NCBI RefSeq assembly: GCF_004770105.1
Contig: NZ_RQEY01000019.1
Coordinates: 372,001 to 436,000 of the forward strand
Source of the DNA: Leptospira andrefontaineae
GTDB lineage: Bacteria > Spirochaetota > Leptospiria > Leptospirales > Leptospiraceae
DNA: 64,000 nt
Reading direction: 5' to 3'
Part shown: positions 50,104 to 60,438 of the stretch, piece after piece
Layout of the letters: every line of letters begins with the position of its first letter
Numbering within the stretch: the first letter of the stretch is position 1
Position numbers and translations under genes: made by a program
Notes under the pieces: generated by a model
What the model saw: the letters and a program-made list of their open reading frames with translations, nothing else
Database searches by the model: none
What the model was told of the DNA's origin: nothing

Positions 50104-51297
50104 GTGGGCAAATCTAACGGCACTTTAATCCTAATACTTGGGGCATTGACTGCAATTGCACCTTTCTCGATCGACATGTACCTTCCAGGTATGAATGAGA
50201 TCGCAAAAGATCTTGGGACTCCTATTTCTGATGTGCAACTAACGTTAACTAGTTTCTTTTTCGGAATTTCTTTCGGACAGTTATTTTACGGACCGATCGT
50301 AGATCGTTTCGGCCGTAAGATCCCTTTACTTGTAGGTCTTACGCTATACATAGTAAGTTCCTTGGCTTGCGGATTTTCAAATTCAGTTAATGCATTAATT
50401 TTCTTCCGCTTTTTACAATCTCTAGGAGCTTGTGCCGGGATGGTAATTCCAAGAGCAGTTGTAAGAGATGTCTTCTCTCCCCATGAAGGCGCTAAAGTTT
50501 TTTCTCAGATCATCTTGGTAATGGGAATTGCACCGATACTTGCTCCTACTGTAGGAGGACTTCTTCTTCAATTTGCAAGTTGGAACTGGATCTTTTTTAC
50601 TCTGACAGGTATTTCGGCCTTAATGCTTTTTGGATCAATATTGGTTTTTCAAGATACCAAAGGAGGGGACTCTTCTATCTCTCTAAAGATCGCTCCCGTG
50701 ATCAAAGAGTATATCGAAGTATTTTCAAATCCAATCTTCAAAACATATGTCCTGAGTTCCGGATTTTCTGCATCAGTAATGTTTGCTTATATAGCTGGTT
50801 CTCCATTTGTATTTATGGTCTTGAATGGGCTCTCCCAAACTGAGTACAGTTATCTTTTTGGATTTAATGCATTCGGTCTGATCCTTTCTAGTCAGATCAA
50901 TCGGATCCTTCTCAAAAAATTCGAAGCAGCAACTATCGTGAAGTATGTAGGATATTCTTATCTGATACTATGCTCTTTGCTTATTATCTTTGAAGTTTTA
51001 GGTTTAGGGTTTATTCCTATGCTTGTTTTGATATTTTTCTTGGTGAGCGCTTTCGGACTGATCGTTCCAAATGCTTCTGCACTTGCAATGGCCCCTTTTT
51101 CCAAAAACGCGGGAAGCGCATCCGCTTTGATGGGAGCATTGCAGATGGTATTCGGTGCAGTTTCTACAGCAGCAGTCAGCCTTCTTCATGATGGAAGCGC
51201 TTATCCAATGATCACTGTGATGTCTATGTCCGGTGTAATGTCTTTGGCTTGTTTATTCTTCTTAGGGAAGACCCATAAGAAAATTAAAGAATCTTAA
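50104..51297 (+). CDS. Bcr/CflA-type MFS drug exporter
   Basis: The 397-residue protein has 12 predicted membrane helices, with the MFS loop motif GPIVDRFGRKIPL between TM2 and TM3 and the Bcr/CflA-specific FSIDMYLPGM in TM1. This subfamily exports drugs, amino-acid derivatives or small molecules by proton antiport. The start is a GTG at 50104, with AGGAGA immediately upstream; the first helix begins right after it, which supports this start. It may be cotranscribed with the acyl-CoA ligase (31-base gap). A terminator-like hairpin follows at 51331. Confidence 0.9.
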   Translation: MGKSNGTLILILGALTAIAPFSIDMYLPGMNEIAKDLGTPISDVQLTLTSFFFGISFGQLFYGPIVDRFGRKIPLLVGLTLYIVSSLACGFSNSVNALIFFRFLQSLGACAGMVIPRAVVRDVFSPHEGAKVFSQIILVMGIAPILAPTVGGLLLQFASWNWIFFTLTGISALMLFGSILVFQDTKGGDSSISLKIAPVIKEYIEVFSNPIFKTYVLSSGFSASVMFAYIAGSPFVFMVLNGLSQTEYSYLFGFNAFGLILSSQINRILLKKFEAATIVKYVGYSYLILCSLLIIFEVLGLGFIPMLVLIFFLVSAFGLIVPNASALAMAPFSKNAGSASALMGALQMVFGAVSTAAVSLLHDGSAYPMITVMSMSGVMSLACLFFLGKTHKKIKES

Positions 51298-51330
51298 TGT
51301 TTTTGCCACAGGGAAATGAGAAGGAATGAA

Positions 51331-51350
51331 GGACCCGAGAATTCGGGTCT
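51331..51350 (+). terminator. Hairpin after the MFS exporter
   Basis: GACCCGA pairs with TCGGGTC around a 4-nt loop, 34 bases after the stop. The following TTATC is only weakly T-rich. Confidence 0.6.
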
Positions 51351-51647
51351 TATCAAAGATCTGTTTTTTGTTTAATAGCGGTTATATCGTAATTCGCTGA
51401 TAAGCACCACTTTTGAGGACTGTGGTTCCAGCAAATTATCCGCATAAGAATCCAACAACTTTCCTAATCTATTTATTTGAGGAAAGTCCCGCCCGGAAAT
51501 CTGGGAGTTTGGAATATGGTCCAAGACCTCAGTATTGGGTCGGGTATTCAAGGCTAGCCTCCGAATTGGGATAAGGCGAAGAATTGAACCTTCTCCGAAC
51601 CATGTCAAGCCTATTGGACATAATTCGGGAAGATTTTGGAACCTTAT

Positions 51648-51675
51648 ATAGAATCCCTGCTTTAGGCGATTCTAT
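51648..51675. repeat. Interrupted inverted repeat near the lpxD 3' end
   Basis: ATAGAATC at 51648-51655 pairs with GATTCTAT at 51668-51675. The intervening CCT and AGG extend the stem to 11 pairs with one bulged C around a GCTTT loop. No U-tract follows on either strand, so it does not look like a standard terminator. Function unknown. Confidence 0.4.
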
Positions 51676-51710
51676 GTAAGAATATAGGAAGCGTCTTTGT
51701 TTAGAAGAGC

Positions 51711-52763
51711 TTAGTCCTCAGTGTTAAGGCCTAGTTTGGATTCGATCGCCTTTATTCTTCTGGCCCATTTCTGAAAATTAACCACGTTTTTGATATTCAC
51801 TCTAAGCTTTTGGAATTCCGGGAATGTCAGTCCGTAATCCCAACCTACATAAATATCCGGCTTGGAAAGAGTGTTTCGAACAGAAGTCCCTCCACCAACG
51901 ATGGTCCCACTTGCGATGCTAAGATGATCCGCAATACCGCACCCGCCTCCGATAGTACAATTGTCTCCGATCGTAGTGGAACCCGCAACACCAGTATAAC
52001 CTGCAATTACAACATTTTTTCCTAATACACAGTTATGACCGATATGAACTAGGTTATCAAATTTACATCCGTCACCAATGATCGTGTTTTCCAAACCGCC
52101 TCTATCGATTGCGCTATTGGAACCCATCTCCACATCGTCTCCCACAATCACAGTCCCTACTTGAGGGATCTTATTATGTTTACCGTTTGCGAATACGAAT
52201 CTGAATCCATCTCCACCGATAGTACAATTTCCGAAAGATCTAAATCTTTTCCCGATAATGACTCCGTGATGAATAACGTTATTCGGTCCTACATGGGAAC
52301 CTTCTCCGATACTTGCTCCTCTTCCGATACGAACTCCGTCCTCTAAGATAACATTATCTCCGATCTCGGCATCTTCCGCAACGGATGCAAAGTTTCCTAT
52401 ATAACAATTTTTACCGATCTTTGCTTTAGGATGAACGAATGCGTTCGCTTCTACTTTGTTTTCAAACTTATGAGGAGGATAGATCAGATCTAAAACCTGA
52501 GCAAGGATCAGATCCGGTTTATCTACAACCAGACAAGGTACTTCTAATTCTTTTGCGAATTCAGAAGTAGTCATTACAATACTAGAGGCAGTCTTCTTTG
52601 CCTCGTTTAACATCTTCTTACTTGCGAGAAAACTAATGCTGTTCGTAACTCCGGGGTTAACCGGAGAAACGGATTCCACCTGAACTTTTTTGGGGTCCGC
52701 GCAATTTTCTATTTTTGCTCCGGAAATTTTGGAAGCCAGTTCTTCCAATGTATATCTAGCCAT
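51711..52763 (-). CDS. lpxD: UDP-3-O-acylglucosamine N-acyltransferase
   Basis: This protein of about 350 residues is a left-handed beta-helix acyltransferase of lipid A synthesis, with many hexapeptide repeats ([IV]-G-x-N-x, for example VHPKAKIGKNCYIG) and NLVHIGHNC, which carries the catalytic His. It adds a hydroxyacyl chain to UDP-3-O-acylglucosamine in the cytoplasm. The ATG at 52763 has GAGGG five bases upstream and gives the family N-terminus MARYTLEELAS; a longer start at 52799 adds 12 residues and lacks support. Leptospira uses diamino-sugar lipid A; whether this LpxD acts on that variant is not seen here. No lpx neighbours adjoin. Confidence 0.94.
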   Translation of the reverse strand: MARYTLEELASKISGAKIENCADPKKVQVESVSPVNPGVTNSISFLASKKMLNEAKKTASSIVMTTSEFAKELEVPCLVVDKPDLILAQVLDLIYPPHKFENKVEANAFVHPKAKIGKNCYIGNFASVAEDAEIGDNVILEDGVRIGRGASIGEGSHVGPNNVIHHGVIIGKRFRSFGNCTIGGDGFRFVFANGKHNKIPQVGTVIVGDDVEMGSNSAIDRGGLENTIIGDGCKFDNLVHIGHNCVLGKNVVIAGYTGVAGSTTIGDNCTIGGGCGIADHLSIASGTIVGGGTSVRNTLSKPDIYVGWDYGLTFPEFQKLRVNIKNVVNFQKWARRIKAIESKLGLNTED

Positions 52764-53020
52764 TAAGACCCTCTTTTCTAGTCTTTTAGTATCTGCCAAC
52801 CTATCAGCAGATCGAATTCGGATCTATCCCAAATTTCGGAATGAATTACTTGAATAGGCCAACTAATATACAAGAAAGGAACTTATCTAAAGAATAAAGA
52901 TAAAGAAGACATAATACGGAAGAATAACCCTTCTTCCCTTAGAAATATCCCGTTTGACGAATTAGCTTCCGAAAAAAATCTGTAATACATTAGAAATCGA
53001 CATCAGGATCCAGCCCGCCT

Positions 53021-53953
53021 ATGAAGCCCGTTAGAGAGCCGCAAATCAATATATTCAAAAAATCAAACCCGCTAAAAGCTAAGGTTATCAGCAATGTACT
53101 TCTTACTCCAGAAACTGGAAAAGGTAAAAGACCTAAAAAAGAAGGCGAGTCCTTAATTCATAGAATCACTATAGCTATCGATCATAGCCAGTATCCTTAT
53201 CTGATAGGGCAATCCGGTGGTATCATCCCTCCTGGAGAAGATCCTGAGAAAAAAGCAAAAGGTTTAGCAGACGCTGCTTATACAGTTCGTTTATATTCAA
53301 TTGCTTCTCCTAGCTACTCTTTCGGAATGAAAGAAGATACAATCGAATTCATTATCAAAAGAGATAATGTTTATGATGCAGATGGAAACATCCAATTCAA
53401 AGGAGTTTGCTCTAACTACGTTTGTGATCTGAAAGAAGGTGACGAAGTAGTGATGACCGGACCTTCCGGAAAAAAATTCCTTCTTCCAAACGCCGATTTC
53501 TCCGGAGACATCATGTTCCTCGCAACCGGAACCGGTATCGCTCCATTTGTTGGAATGAGCGAAGAACTTCTTGAACATAAACTTATCAACTTCACAGGTA
53601 ATGTAACTCTTGTATACGGAGCTCCTTACTCTGATGAGCTAGTAATGATGGATTATCTAAGAGGATTAGAGAAGAAGTTCCCTAATTTCAAATTAGTTAC
53701 TGCTATCTCCAGAGAAGAAAACAATCCTTTCGACAACGGAAGAATGTATATCTCCCACAGAGTTAGAATGTTAGAAGCAGAAGTGAAAAAAGTTCTCTCT
53801 TCCGGCGGACGTTTCTATATCTGCGGTGGTCCAAAAGGAATGGAAAAAGGAGTAATCGAAGAGATCCAAAAGATCGACGGAAACTCCGGAACTTACGAAG
53901 AATATAAGCATCATTTGGAAGGCGCCCACCAATTATTCGTGGAAACCTACTGA
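53021..53953 (+). CDS. Plastid-type ferredoxin-NADP reductase
   Basis: The 310-residue protein has an FAD-binding domain (RLYSIASP and the CSNYVCDL stretch), an NADP-binding domain ([28 protein letters not shown]) and a C-terminal Tyr (VETY), all plastid-type FNR features. It exchanges electrons between ferredoxin or flavodoxin and NADP. The C-terminal Tyr stacks on the flavin. Leptospira is known for a plastid-type FNR; this entry matches it. A hairpin terminator follows at 53981. Start ATG at 53021 has an AGGA about 13 bases upstream, which is a bit distant. No ferredoxin gene is adjacent. Confidence 0.92.
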   Translation: MKPVREPQINIFKKSNPLKAKVISNVLLTPETGKGKRPKKEGESLIHRITIAIDHSQYPYLIGQSGGIIPPGEDPEKKAKGLADAAYTVRLYSIASPSYSFGMKEDTIEFIIKRDNVYDADGNIQFKGVCSNYVCDLKEGDEVVMTGPSGKKFLLPNADFSGDIMFLATGTGIAPFVGMSEELLEHKLINFTGNVTLVYGAPYSDELVMMDYLRGLEKKFPNFKLVTAISREENNPFDNGRMYISHRVRMLEAEVKKVLSSGGRFYICGGPKGMEKGVIEEIQKIDGNSGTYEEYKHHLEGAHQLFVETY

Positions 53954-53978
53954 TCCATTTTCTAAAATTTTTCTAAGT

Positions 53979-54005
53979 AAAAGGCTCCCACGGGAGCCTT
54001 TTTTA
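53979..54005 (+). terminator. Rho-independent terminator after the FNR gene
   Basis: AAGGCTCC pairs with GGAGCCTT around the loop CACG (53981-54000), followed by TTTT. It is the clearest terminator in the window. Confidence 0.9.
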
Positions 54006-54068
54006 TTTGGAAAACGACTGGAAATCCAAAACCGGGAATTTAGTATTTTGCCGTCAGGAAGGGAAAAT

Positions 54069-54281
54069 ATGAGCGTAATCCGAGATATTGATAAAGGCAA
54101 AGGTGAGATCATCCGAGTCGAAATTTCAGAATTTAAAGGAAATAAATATCTGAACTTAAGAATTTGGTACACGGACAGTGAAGGTGAATACAAACCCACT
54201 CAGAAAGGGATCGCTATTCCTGTAGGATTATACTCAGAAGTAAAGGATGCAATACTAGCGGCGGAAAGCTCTTTAAGCTAA
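54069..54281 (+). CDS. PC4/YdbC-like ssDNA-binding protein
   Basis: The 70-residue protein resembles the single-stranded DNA-binding domain of eukaryotic coactivator PC4 and its bacterial YdbC-type relatives: basic N-terminus, [22 protein letters not shown] beta core and [17 protein letters not shown] helix. It probably binds ssDNA during repair or transcription. AGGGAAAAT lies just before the ATG at 54069. It sits directly after the FNR terminator, so is transcribed on its own. The stop overlaps that of the vWA-STAS gene on the other strand by 4 bases (CTAA). Confidence 0.85.
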   Translation: MSVIRDIDKGKGEIIRVEISEFKGNKYLNLRIWYTDSEGEYKPTQKGIAIPVGLYSEVKDAILAAESSLS

Positions 54282-55882
54282 ACCGCCTTACTTTCTATCC
54301 AGGCCTTTAGTAAACTTTGGGCCTCTTCTTCCGTTTCAGAAGCACGAATATGAGATTCTAAGCGAGTGATCGAGAATACTTTTTTAACGGAAGATCTTAG
54401 ATTACTTACAATCAATTCTCCGCCTCTTTTTCTAAGCCAACCAGCAACCTGTATCAACATACCAATCGCGGAAGAATCTATATAAGAAGATTTAGCCAGA
54501 TTGAATACTATGTATCTGTAACCTTCTTTCATCTTTTCTTGGATCGCTGTTTTGATCTCAGGACATCTATATAGATCTATATCTTCATTCGTACGATAAG
54601 CAAAGATCTGATCGTGATATTCCACTCCATCATCCGGGAAATTTTCCATGGCCCCGTACTGAAGTTCGGAAGCAGATGCTACCAAATGTTTTGCAGCAGT
54701 AGGAGAATTTTCTAAGATCCGATTCTTTAAGGAGCTTACCCTAAATCCGAGAGTTTGTAGAACTTCGGGAGCCAACTCTTCTTTCTCGTTAATTTCTTTG
54801 ATTAGATCGTTTAAGAGAGAAATGGACTCTTCCGTATAACCTTCTTTCAAAAGTGTTCCGGCCTTTCTCAAACCCTTTCCGGTCTTGGCAATGGTTGCCT
54901 CGACAACTACATCCGCATCTTCCTTTGCCGAGTCGTCATTCCAATCCAAAGGAATATCTATAGTCTTTTGTTCGAGTTTTGCACCGTCGGTTAATTCGTA
55001 ATAACTTGCAGAAATATTAATGTTTGCAGGTGTATCTTTTTTAGTTGGGCGAAGTTGGACTACTAGACTTTTTACATCATCCGCTCTCATATCCCCGACT
55101 TCCAATACCAATGTTTTAGTACGTCCGGTTTCTTCAGGATCAGGTTCTTGGTAAGAAGAAACTTCGGAAACTAGATCCAGATAATCCATTCCTTTCGGAA
55201 AATTTACTTTGAGTTCTATGGATTGAGCGTATAAGGTTCCGATATCTCCAAACTCTTTGAAGAATATATCACCTGTCTCTTCAGGAGTTTCCACATAATA
55301 GAAGTTTCCTCCTCCTGATTCTGCGATCTCTTTCAAAAGTATTTCGTTGAAGTCGTTCCCGAAACCGATCACAGTTGTGCTGATCCCTTTTTTATAAGCG
55401 TCAGCCGCAATCTGAATGAGCTGCACCGGATCCTTGATCCCTAAAGTCGGATTTCCATCAGTAAGAAGAATAACACGTTTATAACCATCTGCAATGGGAT
55501 GTAATTCTAATGTTCTGAGAACATGAAGCCATCCACCACTAAGATTGGTAGAAGTACCCACTTGGATAGAATTCAATCTATGAATGACTGAATTTTTTTC
55601 GGCCAGAGGAACTAGAGGTTGGATGACCTGAACGTCTTCTGCGTAAGCAACAGCGGTTAAAAAATCTCGACGGGTCAACCAATTGACCAGGGAAGAGGAA
55701 GCCTGGATCACAGAATCCATCTTACTTCCTTTCATGGACCAACTTCTGTCCAAAGCCAGGCCTAAAACTAAAGGTTGCCTTTGAGTGGAAACAGGTCCCG
55801 TAGGAGAATTTAAGCGTACAAGTAGAGTGTTGGACTTTGCGGAAGAACCGGCCGGTCTCATCAATTTGGCCGAAAGAATCAT
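54278..55882 (-). CDS. Fused vWA and STAS domain protein
   Basis: The 534-residue protein has a von Willebrand factor A domain (about 35-235) with the MIDAS motif [14 protein letters not shown] and TDGNPTLG, a beta-rich middle (about 240-330), a helical segment (about 335-400) and a C-terminal STAS domain (about 430-530) with the phosphoacceptor region [15 protein letters not shown] domains in partner-switching pathways are phosphorylated on this Ser and dephosphorylated by SpoIIE-type enzymes; one is encoded at 17775. vWA domains bind partners through a metal ion. This fusion is unusual. No signal peptide is visible. Start ATG at 55882 has no clear Shine-Dalgarno sequence. Confidence 0.85.
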   Translation of the reverse strand: MILSAKLMRPAGSSAKSNTLLVRLNSPTGPVSTQRQPLVLGLALDRSWSMKGSKMDSVIQASSSLVNWLTRRDFLTAVAYAEDVQVIQPLVPLAEKNSVIHRLNSIQVGTSTNLSGGWLHVLRTLELHPIADGYKRVILLTDGNPTLGIKDPVQLIQIAADAYKKGISTTVIGFGNDFNEILLKEIAESGGGNFYYVETPEETGDIFFKEFGDIGTLYAQSIELKVNFPKGMDYLDLVSEVSSYQEPDPEETGRTKTLVLEVGDMRADDVKSLVVQLRPTKKDTPANINISASYYELTDGAKLEQKTIDIPLDWNDDSAKEDADVVVEATIAKTGKGLRKAGTLLKEGYTEESISLLNDLIKEINEKEELAPEVLQTLGFRVSSLKNRILENSPTAAKHLVASASELQYGAMENFPDDGVEYHDQIFAYRTNEDIDLYRCPEIKTAIQEKMKEGYRYIVFNLAKSSYIDSSAIGMLIQVAGWLRKRGGELIVSNLRSSVKKVFSITRLESHIRASETEEEAQSLLKAWIESKAV

Positions 55883-55955
55883 GCGCTAGAAAAAACCATT
55901 TACATACGCTAAGAGCAAGAAGAATTTAAAAGAGAAACGGAAATAGAAACCGGAA

Positions 55956-56414
55956 ATGAGCCAAGAAATTATAGAGCCATTACTTAAGGTTTTTTTAGAC
56001 CGATTTGCGGAAATTCGAACTCAAAATTCGGAAGAGATCCCTAGTTTCACACAAATTTACAAAAACGGAAATCTTGTCTGTGAAGCTTTCAACTCAGTGG
56101 AAATTTCAGAAGATTCATCCTTACATAGCGAAGTTCTCGCGATTTCAGAAGCAAAACGGATCTGCAAGGAAAGATATCTCACTGATTGTATCCTGATTAC
56201 CACACTAGAACCTTGTTTGATGTGCGGAGGTTCCATTCTACTTTCTAGAATCCCTAAAGTAGCATATCTGGTTCCTGCAAAATTGGGAGAAGGAATATCT
56301 TCTCTTCCTTTAGAAACGATCTATAGCAGAAATTTCTTTCCAGAACTTGTACTAATTAAGTCGGAAACGACCACGGAGTTATTCAAAACTTTCTTCAAAG
56401 ATAAGAGAAATTAG
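55956..56414 (+). CDS. tadA: tRNA adenosine(34) deaminase-like protein
   Basis: The 152-residue protein is a zinc-dependent deaminase with the motifs HSEVLAI (the HxE signature) and EPCLMCGGSILLS (the PCxxC signature). TadA converts adenosine 34 of tRNA-Arg to inosine. The motifs fit TadA, although TadA and other cytidine/guanine deaminases are similar, so the exact substrate is less certain. CGGAA precedes the ATG at 55956. It is divergent from the vWA-STAS gene and precedes dnaX on the same strand (60-base gap). Confidence 0.85.
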   Translation: MSQEIIEPLLKVFLDRFAEIRTQNSEEIPSFTQIYKNGNLVCEAFNSVEISEDSSLHSEVLAISEAKRICKERYLTDCILITTLEPCLMCGGSILLSRIPKVAYLVPAKLGEGISSLPLETIYSRNFFPELVLIKSETTTELFKTFFKDKRN

Positions 56415-56474
56415 ACGGACTTTTAGGCTTTTCCTTCTTTCTTGTCCCATGCTATCTGGTAAAATTACAACCAT

Positions 56475-57923
56475 ATGGCCGGAAATCACGAAGTTCTCTC
56501 CCGCAAATATCGCCCCCAAAGATTCCAAGATGTGATCCATCAAAATCTTGCGATCGGCGCATTACAAAACGCGGTTAAGTCCGGAAAAATAGGTCATGCG
56601 TATATTTTTTTCGGACCTCGTGGTGTAGGAAAAACTACAATCGCTAGGATTTTCGCAAAAAGACTGAACTGTCAAAATCCGATCGATAATGAGCCATGCA
56701 ATCAGTGCGATTCTTGCCAAGAGATCACTAAAGGAATTTCTGGAGATGTTCTTGAGATAGATGCTGCAAGTAACCGCGGTATTGAAAATATCCGAGAACT
56801 TAGAGATAACGTAAAATTCACTCCGATGGGTGGAAAGTATAAGGTGTACATCATAGACGAGGTACACATGCTTACCGACCAATCCTTCAACGCACTTTTA
56901 AAAACTTTAGAAGAACCTCCTGCTCATGTAGTTTTTGTTTTAGCTACCACCGAATATCATAAAATCCCTGAAACCATTCTATCTCGTTGCCAAGATTTTA
57001 TTTTTAAGAAAGTTCCTTTATCCGTTCTCCAAGATTATGCGGAGAATTTATGTAAAGAAGAGAATACAAAATACGATTCGGAAGGATTGTTTTGGATAGC
57101 GAAGAAGGGAGACGGCTCCGTAAGAGATATGCTTTCCTTTATGGAGCAGGCTCTTGTGTTCACAGATAACCGCCTCTTAGGATCAGAGATCCGAAAAATG
57201 ATCGGATATCATGGGATTGACTTTTTGTCCGACTTTATCAAAAGCCTGGTGGATGCTGAAAATTCTTCTAAGTCTTTACAGATCATTGAAAGCTTGTACC
57301 AAGAAGGCCAGGACATATACAAATTCCTTTGGGATTCGATAGAGTTCACTCATACATTATGTTTAGTGAAAGATTCCGCGGCAGATTCCGAATCAGTAAA
57401 CTATCCAAGAGAAGATCTGATCAAGATGAGAAAGGATTTCGAATCTGTAGATCCGATCGCATTGAATAAACTTTCTTTTCGTCTTTTTGAATTATTTGAA
57501 AGGGTTAAAACGCTTCGTTTGAGAAACTCTTTCGAGATTAAAATTTTCATAGAGATCCAGATCAAAAAACTTACAGAAGATCTGGCAAAACCTAGTCTTG
57601 CAGGACTTGTGGACAGGATCAATCATCTCATACTGATGATCCAAGATCAGGATTCCGGTTCGACATCCGTCGCATTCGAGGTTCCTAAAAAGCAAGCTCC
57701 TTCACCCGCTAAAGAAATACAAACTCCTTCCCCGACTCCTTCTCCAGTTGTGTCTAATGAGAAGAAAGAAATCCCTCAAGAAAGAAAATCAGGCCCACTA
57801 TCTTCTCTAGAAGATCTGGCAAAAGATGTTTCTTCCGAAGATGCAGAATGGGAAAAATCTTTTAAAAACGAATTCTTAGGAACAGATGTAGATCCTTCCA
57901 AAGTACCTAAGTTGGGACTCTAG
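56475..57923 (+). CDS. dnaX: DNA polymerase III subunit gamma/tau
   Basis: The 482-residue protein has the AAA+ clamp-loader core: Walker [10 protein letters not shown], the zinc-binding CNQCDSC region and Walker B IIDEVHML, sensor 1 [17 protein letters not shown]. It is shorter than the tau form of E. coli (about 640), with a Pro/Ser-rich C-terminal tail. No obvious programmed frameshift heptamer is visible, so separate gamma and tau forms are not evident. It begins a dnaX-ybaB-recR unit (10-base gap to ybaB). Confidence 0.96.
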   Translation: MAGNHEVLSRKYRPQRFQDVIHQNLAIGALQNAVKSGKIGHAYIFFGPRGVGKTTIARIFAKRLNCQNPIDNEPCNQCDSCQEITKGISGDVLEIDAASNRGIENIRELRDNVKFTPMGGKYKVYIIDEVHMLTDQSFNALLKTLEEPPAHVVFVLATTEYHKIPETILSRCQDFIFKKVPLSVLQDYAENLCKEENTKYDSEGLFWIAKKGDGSVRDMLSFMEQALVFTDNRLLGSEIRKMIGYHGIDFLSDFIKSLVDAENSSKSLQIIESLYQEGQDIYKFLWDSIEFTHTLCLVKDSAADSESVNYPREDLIKMRKDFESVDPIALNKLSFRLFELFERVKTLRLRNSFEIKIFIEIQIKKLTEDLAKPSLAGLVDRINHLILMIQDQDSGSTSVAFEVPKKQAPSPAKEIQTPSPTPSPVVSNEKKEIPQERKSGPLSSLEDLAKDVSSEDAEWEKSFKNEFLGTDVDPSKVPKLGL

Positions 57924-57933
57924 GGTATAAACC

Positions 57934-58281
57934 ATGTTTGAAAATTTAAAAAACGCATCCGAAATTTTTTCCAAGATGGGAGAAATGCGCGGCAAAATGG
58001 AAGAGATCAAAAAGAGGATCTCCAACCTACGAGTAATGGGTGACGCGGGTGCCGGAATGGTACAGGTCACATCTACCGGCGACGGAGCAATCGTAGATGT
58101 AAAGATCAACCGTACATTATTCGATTCGGAAGATAATAAAATGTTAGAAGATCTAGTTATGGCCGCAACTAACGATGCTATCCAAAAAGCAAAACAAGCG
58201 GCTGAGTATGAATTAAAATCGATCACCGGCGGATTAGATCTTTCTGAAATTTCTAAATTATTCGGCGGCAACCTTGGCTGA
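57934..58281 (+). CDS. ybaB: YbaB/EbfC nucleoid-associated protein
   Basis: The 115-residue protein has the YbaB layout: an N-terminal charged helix, the [21 protein letters not shown] beta core and a C-terminal helix with [15 protein letters not shown]. It binds DNA and modulates expression; in many bacteria it is cotranscribed with dnaX and recR, as here. AGGG lies upstream of the ATG at 57934. It overlaps recR by 8 bases, implying translational coupling. Confidence 0.93.
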   Translation: MFENLKNASEIFSKMGEMRGKMEEIKKRISNLRVMGDAGAGMVQVTSTGDGAIVDVKINRTLFDSEDNKMLEDLVMAATNDAIQKAKQAAEYELKSITGGLDLSEISKLFGGNLG

Positions 58282-58867
58282 ACATTTAATCGAAGGAATG
58301 GTAAATGCACTTTCTTCTCTTCCCGGGATTGGAAGAAAGAGTGCATATCGGATCAGTTTTCATTTATTGAGACAAGACCCCGCAGTTTTTAACGGATTCG
58401 TCCAAAGTTTATCAGAAGTAAAAGGAAGGATCCGTTTCTGTTCTCGATGTGGTTCCTATTCTGAAGAAGAGATTTGCGATCTTTGCCTTTCCGAAAAAAG
58501 GGACAGCCATACGGTTTGTGTTGTAGAACAACCGGAAGACGTATTCTTTATAGAGAACACGGGCGAATTTAAGGGAAGATACCATGTTCTCAATGGAGTC
58601 ATTTCTCCTTTGGAAGGTGTAGGACCACAAGATCTGCGTATCAGAGAACTTTTAAATAGAATAGAACCAGAAGATCTAAAAGAAGTTTTAGTAGCAACCA
58701 ACCCCACATTAGAAGGGGATGCAACAGCGGACTATCTAAACCATCAATTAAAGAATTTTAATGTGACTGTTACTAGGATAGCTTACGGTATTACGGTGGG
58801 TGGCTCTATTGAACTTGCTGATCAATACACCTTAGGAAGAGCAATCCGCTCTCGACTTAAACTTTAG
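58274..58867 (+). CDS. recR: Recombination mediator RecR
   Basis: The 197-residue protein has the helix-hairpin-helix [16 protein letters not shown], the zinc-binding [16 protein letters not shown], and the Toprim region [12 protein letters not shown] with the later [15 protein letters not shown]. RecR with RecO loads RecA onto gapped DNA. The start is a TTG at 58274, overlapping the ybaB stop; a later in-frame ATG would remove the N-terminal helix shared with homologues. The stop overlaps the OMP stop on the opposite strand by 4 bases. Confidence 0.96.
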   Translation: MAEHLIEGMVNALSSLPGIGRKSAYRISFHLLRQDPAVFNGFVQSLSEVKGRIRFCSRCGSYSEEEICDLCLSEKRDSHTVCVVEQPEDVFFIENTGEFKGRYHVLNGVISPLEGVGPQDLRIRELLNRIEPEDLKEVLVATNPTLEGDATADYLNHQLKNFNVTVTRIAYGITVGGSIELADQYTLGRAIRSRLKL

Positions 58868-60435
58868 AATCTATGCTCTGCAGTGACAAACAATTCTCTT
58901 AGGATTGTTCCTTGGGTCGTATCCAAATATGCCTTTAAACCGTTACCGGCTATAAAGTAACCGGAACGTAAAAGTATCTGCATATCTCTAAATGCACTCC
59001 ATCTTAAATTCAGGTTATATTCCTGACCGAAGTAAGCAGAGGTACGATAGAAGTTTTCCTCATTATAAAATCGATTATTATCCATGAGCGGAGACTTGGT
59101 CCCATACAATCGATAATAACCTAAAGTTAAAACTAAAGGACCGGATAAAACTATATCTGTAAAAATCCCATACTCATATAAACCGCTCATGTCTCTACCG
59201 GAGAATAACGCGTAACCTCCCGTAAAGTCGTTCGCAATGTTAGAAAGTGAATATCCAGGAAATAAGGTCCGATAACCGTTCCCATGTAAATTGGATCTGG
59301 TCCCATCTTTTTCATAACCAGGTCGTCCGGTAGAACCGGAAATCATCGTAGTAACACTTACTGATTCATTATAACGATAAGACAATTGTGTATCAAAGAA
59401 TCCACCTTTGATCTTATACAAGTCGTACTTTTGTTGGATCTCGTTCCCATCAGAATCTCTATATGGATTTAAAGATTTTACCGTTCCGTGATTATAAATA
59501 CCGTGAATAGTCCATGTAAAATCAGAAAAATTAAATTCGTTGAATAGACCATGCCAGAACAATTGATTCGAGTCGCTAGTCCTAGAGACCAGACCGTATA
59601 CCCCATTTACATCCTGAATATCTCTTAGATTATCATCTAAGTAGAAACTGTACAATTCATGTTTAGCATTATTGAAGAAGCTAGTCTTGATCTTATAAAA
59701 ATAAACGTTAGAGCCTTGGTAATTTTTATCTGCAAAAGTATTCTTATCCAAGTCAGTGAGATTATTCTGTTTAGCTACGAACCAACCACCTTCAATCGTA
59801 GTATTCCAATCCCTAATATCTTTTGTTAAGTTTACTCCAGTTCCCGGAACAAACACAACTCTACCTTGCGCTGAAGTAAAAAGCTGAAGACCAACTCTTG
59901 CGGTAAAACTTCTCTCGGGCAATTTGAAGTTGAGATAGAGAAAGTTAGTCTGCATGTTCACCGCAGAACTGAAGGAAGCTTCTCCACCTTGTCCAGGTCC
60001 TACGCTAGAAGTTTGATTAACTCCTCTTCCTCCAAAGATAATGTCACCGATCTGAACGCCCACCAGAGCTTCGAAATATTTCGAAGTGGAGAAGTTCATA
60101 TTCAAGGTCATCCTTGTATCGTAGTAAGTTGTATCTTCTTTCTGAGGGCTTAGAGTACTAGGATAACCCTTTTCTCTCGCTGCTAACTCATTTTGGTATT
60201 TGGTGAGAGTATCTTTATTGTATTGTTGTACGAAATCAGAACGATTATAAGGAGTTACAGGAGTTTGCCTGGAAGTATAAATATCTCTTCCTAAATTGAA
60301 ACCACGAACCCTATAGTTCCCTTGGAAATCTATCTTTGTTTTTTCCTCTACTTCTTGAGCAGAAATGGAAACGCCAGCAAAGATAAATATTATTATGGCA
60401 AGCGTTCGGAACTTTTGAAACGGAGAATCCAACAC
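58864..60435 (-). CDS. Outer-membrane beta-barrel protein, porin-like
   Basis: The 523-residue protein has a signal peptide (about 1-26, ending SISAQ) and many amphipathic strands with aromatic girdle residues, ending in the C-terminal Phe typical of BAM-targeted barrels (VTAEHRF). It resembles alginate-export-type or porin-like barrels, but no close family is certain. The start is a GTG at 60435, with GGGTAAAG upstream, three bases after the solute-binding protein stop, so they form an operon. It could be an outer-membrane channel working with that solute-binding protein. Function unconfirmed. Confidence 0.75.
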   Translation of the reverse strand: MLDSPFQKFRTLAIIIFIFAGVSISAQEVEEKTKIDFQGNYRVRGFNLGRDIYTSRQTPVTPYNRSDFVQQYNKDTLTKYQNELAAREKGYPSTLSPQKEDTTYYDTRMTLNMNFSTSKYFEALVGVQIGDIIFGGRGVNQTSSVGPGQGGEASFSSAVNMQTNFLYLNFKLPERSFTARVGLQLFTSAQGRVVFVPGTGVNLTKDIRDWNTTIEGGWFVAKQNNLTDLDKNTFADKNYQGSNVYFYKIKTSFFNNAKHELYSFYLDDNLRDIQDVNGVYGLVSRTSDSNQLFWHGLFNEFNFSDFTWTIHGIYNHGTVKSLNPYRDSDGNEIQQKYDLYKIKGGFFDTQLSYRYNESVSVTTMISGSTGRPGYEKDGTRSNLHGNGYRTLFPGYSLSNIANDFTGGYALFSGRDMSGLYEYGIFTDIVLSGPLVLTLGYYRLYGTKSPLMDNNRFYNEENFYRTSAYFGQEYNLNLRWSAFRDMQILLRSGYFIAGNGLKAYLDTTQGTILRELFVTAEHRF

Positions 60436-60438
60436 GAA

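Larger units (their letters stand above)
51298..51710. other. 413-base gap with no convincing gene
   Basis: The gap between the MFS exporter and lpxD holds a terminator-like hairpin (51331-51350) and an interrupted inverted repeat (51648-51675). A 78-codon frame on the minus strand (51372-51608) starts with TTG, has no family match and a weak ribosome site, so I do not call it a gene. Confidence 0.5.

Noticed and set aside
51372..51608. A 78-codon minus-strand frame in the MFS-lpxD gap.
   Set aside because: TTG start, weak ribosome site, no family resemblance and low-complexity context. It may be a remnant or chance frame.
57680..57860. Programmed frameshift in dnaX for a separate gamma form.
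   Set aside because: No A-AAA-AAG-like heptamer in the correct frame was found; only short A runs occur.
57876..58346. A 156-codon minus-strand frame over ybaB.
   Set aside because: It is the antisense of ybaB and parts of dnaX and recR, all of which have strong family motifs on the plus strand.
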